A stretch of 7,136 nt of DNA from contig CAMFIW010000137.1 in the NCBI GenBank assembly GCA_945952355.1, forward strand, positions 1-7,136, in the 5' to 3' direction. The translations under genes were made by a program, and so were the position numbers. The notes beneath the pieces are model-generated. The model worked only from the letters and a program-made list of their open reading frames with translations. It was not told where the DNA came from and did not search any database. Source of the DNA: an uncultured Phenylobacterium sp. (lineage in GTDB: Bacteria > Pseudomonadota > Alphaproteobacteria > Caulobacterales > Caulobacteraceae). Shown one piece after another: positions 1 through 6,040 of the stretch; position 1 is the first letter of the stretch; each line of letters begins with the position of its first letter.

Positions 1-51
1 AGATCTACACACTGCATTTCGTCGGCAGCGTCAGATGTGTATAAGAGACAG
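1..51 (+). other. Illumina Nextera adapter left on the contig end (artefact)
   Basis: These bases match the Nextera P5-side library oligo in its exact order: the end of the P5 sequence (1-10, AGATCTACAC), an 8-base i5 index (11-18, ACTGCATT), the Read 1 adapter part (19-32, TCGTCGGCAGCGTC) and the 19-bp Tn5 mosaic end (33-51, AGATGTGTATAAGAGACAG). The index differs in its last base from the commonly listed S506 index (ACTGCATA). This is synthetic DNA, not a feature of the organism, and genomic sequence starts at base 52. Read on the minus strand it appends the peptide LSLIHI and a stop to the truncated kinase gene. That string is a typical sign of unremoved Nextera adapter in predicted proteins. 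Confidence 0.98.
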
Positions 52-477
52 GATGGAGGCGTGGCCGGTCTGACCCCGCCGCGCAGTGGCCAGCGCGGCG
101 AAGAGGTTGGCGGCCGATGACCCGGATTTAGGTAGTCGCGGCTGGTCGCCGAAGATCGCCTTCCACGCGGGGTTGACACTGTGCAGCCGACCGTCGGCGG
201 CGGCGAGGGCGGCCGGCTCGTCCAGGGCGTCGACCAATGCAGAGGCGGCCGGCTCGAGATCCACCGCTTCCTCGCCCGACTGACGCAGGGCGAAAAAGCC
301 GAGACAGGCGACGCCGGCAAGCCCCACCAGCAGCATCAAGCCCGCCAAGGTCGAGGGACCGGCGTTGAAAGCGGGAACGGCCGCGAAGCCGACGGCGGCC
401 AGGAATAGGGCCACCACCGCCGCGATGAGCGGGTCGAAGCGGCCCTTGCGGCCGTCGCGGCGGTCGGCGTGGGCCAT
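52..477 (-). CDS. cckA: CckA-like membrane hybrid histidine kinase, N-terminal part only (truncated by the contig end)
   Basis: This is the first 142 codons of a membrane sensor kinase. A short basic N-terminus (residues 1-13) is followed by two hydrophobic helices (about 16-36 and 43-64) with a very short loop. A PAS-like start follows (about 79-112, with DEPAALAAADGRLHSVNPAW). The kinase and receiver domains lie beyond the contig end. Known: Caulobacter CckA has two N-terminal TM helices and PAS domains, and drives ChpT-CtrA phosphorylation in cell-cycle and flagellar control. Lying downstream of flhB fits cckA placement as I recall it for Caulobacter. The ATG at 477 is preferred over the in-frame ATG at 540: the 21 extra codons have a clearly lower share of G/C at third positions, while codons after 477 are nearly all G/C-ending. 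A weak GGGA lies 7 nt upstream. Another two-TM PAS kinase cannot be excluded without the catalytic part. Confidence 0.78.
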
Positions 478-614
478 GTCGGGTCCCAGGCGGTTTGCAA
501 GAACGCGGGGAACGGCCCCGCTCGAATCACGCACGATCATACATCAAGCCTGTCCGCACAGGGGTTTCGCGGAAGTTAGGAGCGGTTAGCGAGCATTCGG
601 AACGCGGTGGTTGG
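478..614 (-). promoter_or_regulatory. flhB-cckA intergenic leader, probable site of a cckA promoter
   Basis: This 137-nt gap is long compared with the 3-4 nt gaps inside fliQ-fliR-flhB, which suggests that the kinase gene has its own promoter. On the minus strand it holds two direct CTAAC repeats ten bases apart (575-594), and a small hairpin with 5-bp arms CCTGT/ACAGG and a 4-nt loop (549-562). The hairpin has no T-run after it, so it does not look like an intrinsic terminator for flhB. No clear -35/-10 pair was recognised. The promoter call is inferred from spacing only. Confidence 0.35.
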
Positions 615-1691
615 TCACCCCGCCGCGGCCTTCTTCTTGCCGGTCAGCACGAAGCCGATGATCTTGGCGACGGCCTCGTAGTGCGCCACGGGGATGAAGT
701 CCTCGATTTCAACGGCGGCGTAGAGCGCTCGCGCCAACGGCGGATCCTCGATGACCGCCACGCCGGCCTCCTCGGCCACGGCGCGGATGCGCAGGGCGAG
801 CGCGTCGACGCCCTTGGCCACGCACTGAGGCGCCTCGCCGGAGCCTTCCTCGTACTTCAGCGCCACGGCGTAGTGGGTCGGGTTCATCACCACCACGGTC
901 GCGCTCGGCACGGCGGACATCATCCGCCGTCGGGCCCGCTGGACGCGGAGCTGCTTCTGGCGCGCCTTCACGTGGGGGTCGCCTTCGGTCTGCTTGTAGT
1001 CTTCCTTGACCTCTTCCTTGGTCATCCGCTGGCGCGACATGAACCTCTGGCGCTGGATGAACCAGTCGGCCCCCGCCACGGCCAGCATGAAGGCGCCGAT
1101 GGCCATGGCGAGCTTCTTCAGCATGTTCACGACATAGGGGAGGATGGCGTTCGGGTCTGTCGCGGCTAGGTCGCGCATCTCGGCGATGTGCGGCTTGATG
1201 GTCACCCAGGCGATCACGCCGACCAGGATGACTTTCAGCAACGACTTGCCAAACTGGATCAGGGCGTCGATGCCGAAGAGCTTGTTGAAGCCTTTCATCG
1301 GCGAGACCTTGTTGAAGTCGAAGGTCAGCCGATCCGGCGTCCACATGAGGCCGGTCTGGATCAGATGGCCCGCCGCGCCCGCCACCGCCGCGGCGAACAG
1401 CACGATCAGGATGAAGGGCGCCGCGGCCATCATGGCGTGGCGCGCCACCTCGACCCCGCCACCGCCCTGCAGGCGAATGCTGTCGGGGTGCTCCAGGAAT
1501 GGGATCAGGCTCTCGGCCATGTTGCGCGACATCCAGCCGCCGAACACGACGAGCGCGCCCGCGGCGGCCGCGAAGGAGGTCAGGTGCGGCAGGTCCTGGG
1601 TCTTGACGACGTCGCCCTTCTTGCGGGCTTCCTCGAGTTTCCGGGCTGTCGGTTCTTCTGTTTTCGATGCGGCGTCGCTGTCGTCAGCCAT
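615..1691 (-). CDS. flhB: Flagellar export gate protein and substrate-specificity switch FlhB
   Basis: FlhB is an inner-membrane part of the flagellar type III export apparatus. It switches export from rod/hook to filament substrates. The 358-residue length is normal. The hydrophilic, charged N-terminus (KTEEPTARKLEEARKKGDV, 11-29) is typical. Four hydrophobic segments lie near residues 33-52, 88-110, 147-165 and 186-208, followed by a basic linker and the cytoplasmic domain. The autocleavage motif NPTH is intact at 270-273 (cut expected between N270 and P271) and continues as YAVALKY. The conserved EDPPLARALY (315-324) and a hydrophobic end before the Lys-rich tail are also present. The ATG at 1691 lies 3 nt after the fliR stop, so translation is probably coupled. 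This is the third gene of a fliQ-fliR-flhB operon. Confidence 0.97.
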   Translation of the reverse strand: MADDSDAASKTEEPTARKLEEARKKGDVVKTQDLPHLTSFAAAAGALVVFGGWMSRNMAESLIPFLEHPDSIRLQGGGGVEVARHAMMAAAPFILIVLFAAAVAGAAGHLIQTGLMWTPDRLTFDFNKVSPMKGFNKLFGIDALIQFGKSLLKVILVGVIAWVTIKPHIAEMRDLAATDPNAILPYVVNMLKKLAMAIGAFMLAVAGADWFIQRQRFMSRQRMTKEEVKEDYKQTEGDPHVKARQKQLRVQRARRRMMSAVPSATVVVMNPTHYAVALKYEEGSGEAPQCVAKGVDALALRIRAVAEEAGVAVIEDPPLARALYAAVEIEDFIPVAHYEAVAKIIGFVLTGKKKAAAG

Positions 1692-1694
1692 GGG

Positions 1695-2453
1695 CTAGCC
1701 CCCAAACCGACCGAGCAGGGCGCGATAGCCATCGACCCATACCAAGCCGATCAGGCCCAGGCTGAAGGCGAAGATCGACAGTCCGAAGATCACCATCAGC
1801 GGCGAGGCGACGAAATAGACCTGGAACTGTGGCATGACCCGGCCGACCATGCCGACCGCGACGTTGAAGATCAGGGCGAATACAGCGACGGGAGCCGAGA
1901 GCTGGAGGCCCATCTTGAAGGATGCCGAAACGGTCTGGACCGCGAGCTGGCCCGCGTCGGTCACCGGCACGGGGCGCGTGAACGGAAAGATCGCATAGGA
2001 CTTCACGATCGCGGCGATGAACAGGTGGTGCAGGTCGGTCGTCATGATCAGCACTAGGCCCAACAGCCCCAGGAAGGTGCCGAGCGTCGTCGAGCCGGGC
2101 GCGATACCGGGGGCCGAGGTCTGGGCGAAGGAGAGGGTCGTCTGGATCGAGACGATCTCGCCCGCCGTCGCCAGCGCGGTAAGGAACAGGCGAAGGATCG
2201 TGCCGATCAACAGGCCGATCAGGACTTCCTTGATCACCGCGCCGCCCATGGCGCTGACGGCGCCCGGCACGGCGGGGAGCACCGGACTGATCACCGGGAC
2301 CAGCATGATAGTCAGGACGAAGGCGAAGGAGAGCCGGATGCGCGGCGGCACGGTCGGATCGCCGATGCCGGGGATCGTCATGACGAGAGCACCCAGGCGA
2401 GCGAATATCAGCGCGCCGGCATAGATCTGCTGGGCGGTCGCGAAGGGCTCCAC
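1695..2453 (-). CDS. fliR: Flagellar export gate membrane protein FliR
   Basis: FliR joins FliP and FliQ in the export gate through which rod, hook and filament subunits leave the cell. The 252 residues are nearly all hydrophobic helices (about 12-32, 42-62, 72-92, 126-150, 185-207 and 213-243), the normal size and pattern for the family. Family-like stretches are the N-terminal ARLGALVMTIPGIGD (18-32), TDLHHLFIAAIVKSY (139-153) and GRVMPQFQVYFVASPL (204-219). The start is a GTG at 2453, 4 nt beyond the fliQ stop. The fliQ stop codon and the next bases (TGAGG) provide a close purine-rich ribosome binding site, and the first codons agree with the expected FliR N-terminus, so no other start is needed. 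It is 3 nt upstream of flhB in the same operon. Confidence 0.96.
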   Translation of the reverse strand: MEPFATAQQIYAGALIFARLGALVMTIPGIGDPTVPPRIRLSFAFVLTIMLVPVISPVLPAVPGAVSAMGGAVIKEVLIGLLIGTILRLFLTALATAGEIVSIQTTLSFAQTSAPGIAPGSTTLGTFLGLLGLVLIMTTDLHHLFIAAIVKSYAIFPFTRPVPVTDAGQLAVQTVSASFKMGLQLSAPVAVFALIFNVAVGMVGRVMPQFQVYFVASPLMVIFGLSIFAFSLGLIGLVWVDGYRALLGRFGG

Positions 2454-2457
2454 GGCC

Positions 2458-2721
2458 TCACATCGCCGCGATGCGCGCCGCGATATGCCGCATGAAGCCG
2501 CTCATCAGCGCCCCCATCAGGGGCAGGAAGACCAGGAGCGAGATGAATACGGCGACGATCTTCGGCGCGAAGACCAGGGTCGCTTCCTGAATCTGGGTCA
2601 GGGCCTGCATGAGGCCGATGGCCACGCCCACGACCAGCCCGACGATCAGCACGGGAGCGGACAGCTGGATGGTCAGCCAGAGGGCTTCACGGCCAACGTC
2701 CAGGACTTCAGCGCCGGTCAT
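2458..2721 (-). CDS. fliQ: Flagellar export gate membrane protein FliQ
   Basis: FliQ is a small two-helix subunit of the type III export gate. From the ATG at 2721 it has 87 residues, within the usual 86-90. Two hydrophobic helices (about 16-38 and 54-77) flank the family hallmark LTQIQEATLVFAPKI (41-55). A GTG at 2736 would add five residues (giving MFEKP-MTGAE) but has no ribosome binding site ahead of it. The ATG at 2721 has a GAGAAG close upstream, and its length fits the family, so it is chosen. It is the first gene of the fliQ-fliR-flhB operon, and the region upstream carries a CtrA-like box. That suggests expression as an early (class II) flagellar operon. Confidence 0.95.
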   Translation of the reverse strand: MTGAEVLDVGREALWLTIQLSAPVLIVGLVVGVAIGLMQALTQIQEATLVFAPKIVAVFISLLVFLPLMGALMSGFMRHIAARIAAM

Positions 2722-2724
2722 GGG

Positions 2725-2730
2725 CTTCTC
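2725..2730 (-). promoter_or_regulatory. Ribosome binding site deciding the fliQ start
   Basis: GAGAAG on the minus strand lies three bases ahead of the ATG at 2721. It is located inside the five extra codons that a GTG start at 2736 would add. No comparable purine-rich stretch precedes that GTG. This supports the shorter 87-residue FliQ. Confidence 0.5.
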
Positions 2731-2784
2731 GAACACTCTACGGAAACAGGGGTGGTCAGTGGGTCCGAAGGTGCCCGATCATGG

Positions 2785-2799
2785 TTAATGCGCGGTTTA
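2785..2799 (-). promoter_or_regulatory. CtrA-type binding site upstream of fliQ
   Basis: On the minus strand this reads TAAA-N7-TTAA, and the second half continues as TTAACCAT. The known CtrA consensus is TTAA-N7-TTAA, often with TTAACC halves, so the match is 7 of 8 bases with exact spacing. It starts 63 nt upstream of the chosen fliQ ATG. Known: the Caulobacter fliQ operon is a class II flagellar operon directly activated by CtrA. Seen: sequence, spacing and position. Inferred: that it is the functional activator site here. No convincing -10 element was identified downstream of it. Confidence 0.72.
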
Positions 2800-2842
2800 C
2801 CGTGCGCGCCCACCAGGTCGACGGCCACGTTACTGCTTTCAT

Positions 2843-2862
2843 ATCGCAATCGGTTATGCGAT
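2843..2862 (+). repeat. Inverted repeat, possible operator of the RibD-like gene
   Basis: Six-base perfect arms ATCGCA (2843-2848) and TGCGAT (2857-2862) are separated by eight bases. This symmetric 20-bp site lies 47 bases upstream of the plus-strand ATG at 2910 and 121 bases upstream of the fliQ ATG on the other side. Such a size suits a dimeric winged-helix repressor. No regulator gene is present in the window, and the DNA-binding protein is unknown. The DNA between the two divergent genes is less GC-rich here than the coding regions, as expected of a promoter region. Confidence 0.4.
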
Positions 2863-2868
2863 CACAGT

Positions 2869-2892
2869 GGCCGGCCGCCATTCGCCGGCCGG
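2869..2892 (+). repeat. GC-rich hairpin in the leader of the RibD-like gene
   Basis: The stretch contains CCGGCCG (2871-2877) and CGGCCGG (2886-2892) as perfect 7-bp arms with an 8-base loop. An alternative register pairs GGCCGGC (2869-2875) with GCCGGCC (2884-2890). It ends 17 bases before the ATG at 2910. There is no T-run, so it is not an intrinsic terminator. It could affect translation of the downstream gene, which has no clear Shine-Dalgarno sequence, but this is inference. Confidence 0.35.
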
Positions 2893-2909
2893 TAGCCCCG
2901 GGACCCCCA

Positions 2910-3554
2910 ATGCCCAAGCTTCGCGTCAACTGCTTCAGTCTGTCCCTGGACGGCTTCGGCGCCGGTCCGGACCAGGACCTCGAGAACCCGCTCGGCCTCG
3001 GCGGGATGGCGGTGCATGACTGGATGCGAAAGACCCGGGCCTTCCACGAAATGATCGGGGCTCCAGGCGGCGAGGCCGGGCTCGACAGCGATCTCGTGGC
3101 CGCCGGATTCGACAACGTCGGCGCCTCGATCCTCGGGCGCAACATGTTCGGACCCGTTCGCGGACCCTGGCCTGACGAGCATTGGACGGGCTGGTGGGGC
3201 GACGATCCGCCTTTCCACACCGACACCTTCGTCCTGACCCACCACGCGCGCGACCCGATCCCGATGGCGGGTGGCACCACCTTCCACTTCGTCACCGAGG
3301 GGATCGAGGTTGCGCTGGAGCGGGCCAGGGCTGCGGCCAACGGCCGCGACGTGCGCCTGGGCGGTGGGGTCTCCACGGTCCGTCAGTACCTCCAGGCGCG
3401 GTTGCTGGACGAAGGGCACTTCACGATCGCCCCCGTGCTTCTCGGCCAAGGCGAGCCGCTGTTCGCCGGACTGGACCTGCCGGCCCTCGGCTATCGGGTG
3501 CGCCGGCAGACGCCCTCAAGCGAAGTCACGCACGTGATGATCGAGCGCGCTTAG
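2910..3554 (+). CDS. RibD C-terminal domain / dihydrofolate reductase-like protein
   Basis: A 214-residue cytosolic protein of the RibD_C/DHFR-like fold, stand-alone and without the RibD deaminase domain. Supporting motifs in order are LSLDGF (11-16) after a short N-terminal strand, a helix and loop leading to ASILGRNMFGP (72-82), TFVLTHHARDP (106-116), FHFVTEGIEVALERAR (125-140), and the nucleotide-loop-like RLGGGVSTVRQYL (149-161). PVLLGQGEPLF (175-185) follows. Known: members are predicted NAD(P)H-dependent reductases, mostly of unknown substrate; true RibD and DHFR are distant relatives. The ATG at 2910 fits the family start (MPKLRVNCFSLSLDGF). Upstream in-frame starts would run through the inverted repeat and the CtrA box, so they are unlikely. 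It is the only plus-strand gene here, and its stop overlaps the stop of the converging permease gene. Family is confident, substrate unknown. Confidence 0.88.
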   Translation: MPKLRVNCFSLSLDGFGAGPDQDLENPLGLGGMAVHDWMRKTRAFHEMIGAPGGEAGLDSDLVAAGFDNVGASILGRNMFGPVRGPWPDEHWTGWWGDDPPFHTDTFVLTHHARDPIPMAGGTTFHFVTEGIEVALERARAAANGRDVRLGGGVSTVRQYLQARLLDEGHFTIAPVLLGQGEPLFAGLDLPALGYRVRRQTPSSEVTHVMIERA

Positions 3555-5092
3555 GGCTTGGCCAGCGCCCTGGCGGCCTGGCCGGGGCTCAGCTTGTCCC
3601 GGTCGCGGTCGACGCTGAAATTGGCCGCCCGCATCGCCTCGACACCGATCGATCCGACCAGGGGCTTGAGCGCCTCGATCAACCGCGCGTCGTCCGCGCG
3701 CTTCGGCGAGATCAGGATCACGGCATCGTAGGGGGGCAGAGCGCCCTTGGGATCGGTCAGCACCACCAGCCTGTCGGCCGAGATCCGTCCATCGGACGAG
3801 AAGGCCGAGATCACATCGGCCTCGCCACCCGCCAGGGCGCGGTACATGAAGGTCGGCTGGAACGAACGCTGAGCCTTGAAGCGGAAGCCGTAGGCGCCAT
3901 CGACCGCCTTCCATTCCGGCCGCGACAGGAACTCCAGGTCCGAGCCCAAGGTCAGGCCAGGCGCCTGTCGGGCGAGATCGGCGAGACTGGCCACGCCCAA
4001 TGCCCGCGCACGCTCTGGCTTCATGGCGAAGGCATAGGCGTTCTCGAAGCCAAGCGACCCCAAGACCCGCACGCCGTCGCGCTTTTTCAGCTCTGAGGTA
4101 AGGCCGGCCAGGACGGCGGCCCTGCCGGGATTGTCCTTGCGGTTCAGCACGTTGGCCCAGAGCGTGCCGGAATAGTCGACATAGGCGTCGATTTCCCCGG
4201 CGGCGAGCGCACGATAGGCCACGGCCGAGCCCAGATCCTCTTTGCGGGCCACGTGAGCGCCGGCCTTCTCCAAGCGATCGGCCATCAGCTCGGCCAGTAT
4301 GTATTGCTCGGAGAAATTCTTGGCGCCGACCACATAGCTCGCCGGCTGGCCGATCTTGACCAACGGCAGCAGCGCCAGGACGACGCCGACCGCCAGGCCC
4401 GCCGCGCCCACCAGGGTCAGGGCCCGGTTGCGTCGCGCCGCGCCCAGCTCGATCAGGCCCAGCAATTGGTCGACGAGAAGAGCCAGGGCCGCCGAGGCGG
4501 CGCAGCCGAACAATACGCTGACCCAGTTCTCGGTCTGCAGCCCCGCGAAGATGTAGTTGCCGAGGCTGGTCTGGCCGACAGGGGTCGAAAGCGTGGCCGC
4601 CCCGATGGTCCAGACGGCCGCCGTGCGCACGCCGGCCATGATCACCGGCATGGCCAGCGGCAGCTCCACCTGGACCAGACGCTGGCCGGGCGTCATGCCG
4701 ACCCCGTCGGCCGCCTCGCGCACGGCCGGGTCGACACCCAGGATGCCCGCGGTGGCGGTCCGCAGGATCGGCAGCATCGAATAGAGGGTGAGAGCCAGCA
4801 GCGAGGGCAAGAAGCCCAGGGCCGAGAACCCGTGGCCGAGCACGCCCTTGAGCAAGGTCGAGAGCGCCAGCAGCAGCGGATAGAATAGGGCTAGCAAGGC
4901 CAGGCTCGGAATGGTCTGGATCAAGCCGGCGAGGGCCAGGACCGGCCACCGCAATCGCGGGCTGCGACTGGCCGCGACCGCTAGCGGCAGGCTGATGGCC
5001 AGGCCCAGGACCAAGGCCGAGGCGCTCAGCAGGACGTGCCAGCCCAGATAGTCCGGCAACAGAGTCCAGGCGGCGGCGAGGCGCTCGTTCAC
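3551..5092 (-). CDS. ABC importer permease fused to substrate-binding protein (glycine betaine/choline/osmoprotectant type)
   Basis: A 513-residue fusion. Residues about 1-247 form an ABC permease with hydrophobic helices near 17-40, 49-76, 92-118, 150-166, 192-214 and 226-246. An EAA loop (EAADGVGMTPGQ, 126-137, then VELPLAMP, 142-149) contacts the ATPase. Residues about 252-513 form an OpuAC-type binding protein: VGAKNFSEQYILAEL (255-269), IDAYVDYSGTLW (301-312), ENAYAFAMKPE (350-360), DLEFLSRPEW (385-394) and MYRALAGGEADVISAFSSDGRI (416-437). The last helix tethers this domain on the periplasmic side, so no separate signal peptide is needed. Known: such fusions import quaternary amines (betaine, choline, carnitine) as osmoprotectants or carbon sources. 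The exact substrate cannot be read here. It starts at a GTG whose bases overlap the ATPase stop (GTGA), so the two are translationally coupled. Confidence 0.92.
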   Translation of the reverse strand: MNERLAAAWTLLPDYLGWHVLLSASALVLGLAISLPLAVAASRSPRLRWPVLALAGLIQTIPSLALLALFYPLLLALSTLLKGVLGHGFSALGFLPSLLALTLYSMLPILRTATAGILGVDPAVREAADGVGMTPGQRLVQVELPLAMPVIMAGVRTAAVWTIGAATLSTPVGQTSLGNYIFAGLQTENWVSVLFGCAASAALALLVDQLLGLIELGAARRNRALTLVGAAGLAVGVVLALLPLVKIGQPASYVVGAKNFSEQYILAELMADRLEKAGAHVARKEDLGSAVAYRALAAGEIDAYVDYSGTLWANVLNRKDNPGRAAVLAGLTSELKKRDGVRVLGSLGFENAYAFAMKPERARALGVASLADLARQAPGLTLGSDLEFLSRPEWKAVDGAYGFRFKAQRSFQPTFMYRALAGGEADVISAFSSDGRISADRLVVLTDPKGALPPYDAVILISPKRADDARLIEALKPLVGSIGVEAMRAANFSVDRDRDKLSPGQAARALAKP

Positions 5093-5859
5093 GCCCCCTC
5101 CCCCAGCTTGGCGCGCAGGCGCTCGGCCTGGCGGCGCGGCGCGTCCATCAGGGCGGCGACCTCCGGATCGGCGTCATGGGCAAGTTCGGCGGGCGTGCCG
5201 TGGGCGATAAGTCGGCCGGTCTTCATCACCACGATGCGATCGGCCAGCAGCACCGCCTCGGCCATGTCGTGGGTGACCATGACGGTTGTAAGCGACAGGC
5301 GCTCATGCAGCGCGCGGACGTCGCGGCCGAGCGCCTCGCGGGTCACCGGGTCGAGGGCGCCGAACGGCTCGTCCATCAGGAGGACCCGGGGCTCGGCGGC
5401 GAGCGCCCGGGCCACGCCGACACGTTGGCGCTGGCCCCCAGAGAGCTCAGCCGGGCGCCGTCCCGCCATCTCGGCGGGCAGGTCGACGAGGCCCAGCAGG
5501 TCCGTCACTCTCCGTGCGATCCTCGCGGCGTCCCACGCCAGCAGCTTCGGCGTGATCGCGATGTTCTCGGCGACGGTCAGGTGCGGAAAGAGGCCGATCT
5601 CCTGGAACACGTAGCCGATGCCTCGGCGAAGCTGGGGCGCAGGCTGGCCCGCGGCGTCGTCGCCCTGGATCGCGATCCGGCCAGACTCCGGCGCGACGAG
5701 CCGGTTGATGGTCTTGAGCAGGGTGGTCTTGCCGGAGCCCGACGCCCCCACCAGGGCGACGAATTGGCCCGCCGGTACGGTGAGGCTGACGCCGTCCAGC
5801 GCGGCTCGCGCCCCGTAGCGTTTGACGATGTCCGTGAGTGCGATCGCGGGCGAAGCCAT
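5089..5859 (-). CDS. ABC importer ATPase (glycine betaine/choline/osmoprotectant type), no CBS domains
   Basis: This is the cytoplasmic motor subunit for the permease-binding protein fusion encoded next. In 256 residues all ATPase motifs are intact: Walker A GASGSGKTT (38-46, K44), Q-loop Q86 in YVFQEIGLFPHLT, signature LSGGQRQRVGVARAL (139-153), Walker B VLLMDEP (159-165, E164), D-loop GALD (167-170) and switch His197 in VTHDMAEA. Known: OpuA/OpuC/ProV-type ATPases often carry C-terminal tandem CBS domains that sense ionic strength or c-di-AMP. Here the protein ends soon after the ATPase fold, so those are absent. The ATG at 5859 has only a weak ribosome binding site. It is first in a two-gene unit with a 4-nt overlap, and lies 52 nt downstream of the second microprotein ORF without a clear terminator between. 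Confidence 0.93.
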   Translation of the reverse strand: MASPAIALTDIVKRYGARAALDGVSLTVPAGQFVALVGASGSGKTTLLKTINRLVAPESGRIAIQGDDAAGQPAPQLRRGIGYVFQEIGLFPHLTVAENIAITPKLLAWDAARIARRVTDLLGLVDLPAEMAGRRPAELSGGQRQRVGVARALAAEPRVLLMDEPFGALDPVTREALGRDVRALHERLSLTTVMVTHDMAEAVLLADRIVVMKTGRLIAHGTPAELAHDADPEVAALMDAPRRQAERLRAKLGEGA

Positions 5860-5911
5860 GGTCCAGCCGTAACACGGGGACAGCGAACTGGCTCCACAGG
5901 AAAGCTGAAGC

Positions 5912-6040
5912 CTAGTGCGCGCGGACCGCCGCGGGCGGGTTGAAGGCGCCCATCTTCGAGAGCATCAGCAGCATCCCGGCTCCAGCCGCCGAAGCCACAA
6001 GGAAGCCGCCGACAAGCAGGATGACGATGAGCCGCCGCAC
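5912..6040 (-). CDS. Small single-span membrane protein ORF, 42 residues (unrecognised)
   Basis: I do not recognise this one. It begins with GTG at 6040, the base right after the TAG of the preceding microprotein ORF and in the same frame, and ends with TAG at 5912. The product starts with two arginines, then has a hydrophobic stretch (LIVILLVGGFLVASAAGAG, 4-22) continuing to about residue 28, then SKMGAFNPPAAVRAH. It resembles the ORF before it in layout: basic start, one alanine-rich membrane segment, K-(L/M)-G, then a short Ala/Pro tail. G/C use at third codon positions is coding-like. It has no Shine-Dalgarno of its own, so translation would rely on reinitiation at the abutting TAG-GTG. 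Alternatively the TAG is a stop mutation or base error within a single two-helix protein of about 88 codons. Confidence 0.5.
   Translation of the reverse strand: MRRLIVILLVGGFLVASAAGAGMLLMLSKMGAFNPPAAVRAH

Noticed and set aside
33..51. Tn5-like mosaic end as a sign of a mobile element
   Set aside because: It is preceded by P5, index and Read 1 adapter sequence, so it comes from library preparation and not from a transposon in the genome.
478..540. N-terminal extension of CckA from ATG 540
   Set aside because: The 21 extra codons have a clearly lower share of G/C third positions than the frame after 477, and the shorter product gives a normal short cytoplasmic N-terminus before TM1. Not fully excluded: the hairpin arm ending in AGG lies 8 nt before ATG 540.
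549..562. Hairpin CCTGT-CCGC-ACAGG as a terminator of flhB
   Set aside because: The stem is only 5 bp and is not followed by a T-run on either strand.
1188..2057. Long plus-strand ORF (289 codons) opposite flhB and fliR
   Set aside because: The peptide is rich in His, Asp, Gln and Arg without any family pattern, typical of the antisense of a GC-rich gene. FlhB and FliR on the other strand are unmistakable.
2781..2909. Upstream starts of the RibD-like gene (from 2781 or 2856)
   Set aside because: The added 43 or 18 residues are unlike the family, and they run through the CtrA box and the inverted repeat. ATG 2910 gives the normal N-terminus.
3516..4949. 477-codon minus-strand ORF in another frame of the permease-binding protein gene
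   Set aside because: The product is a Gly/Arg/Pro-rich frame shadow, whereas the frame 3551-5092 has permease helices, the EAA loop and binding-protein motifs.
5890..5912. Imperfect hairpin (GGCTTC/GGAGCC with a G-U pair) after the second microprotein as a terminator
   Set aside because: It has a six-base stem with an 11-base loop and no T-run, so it is too weak to call.
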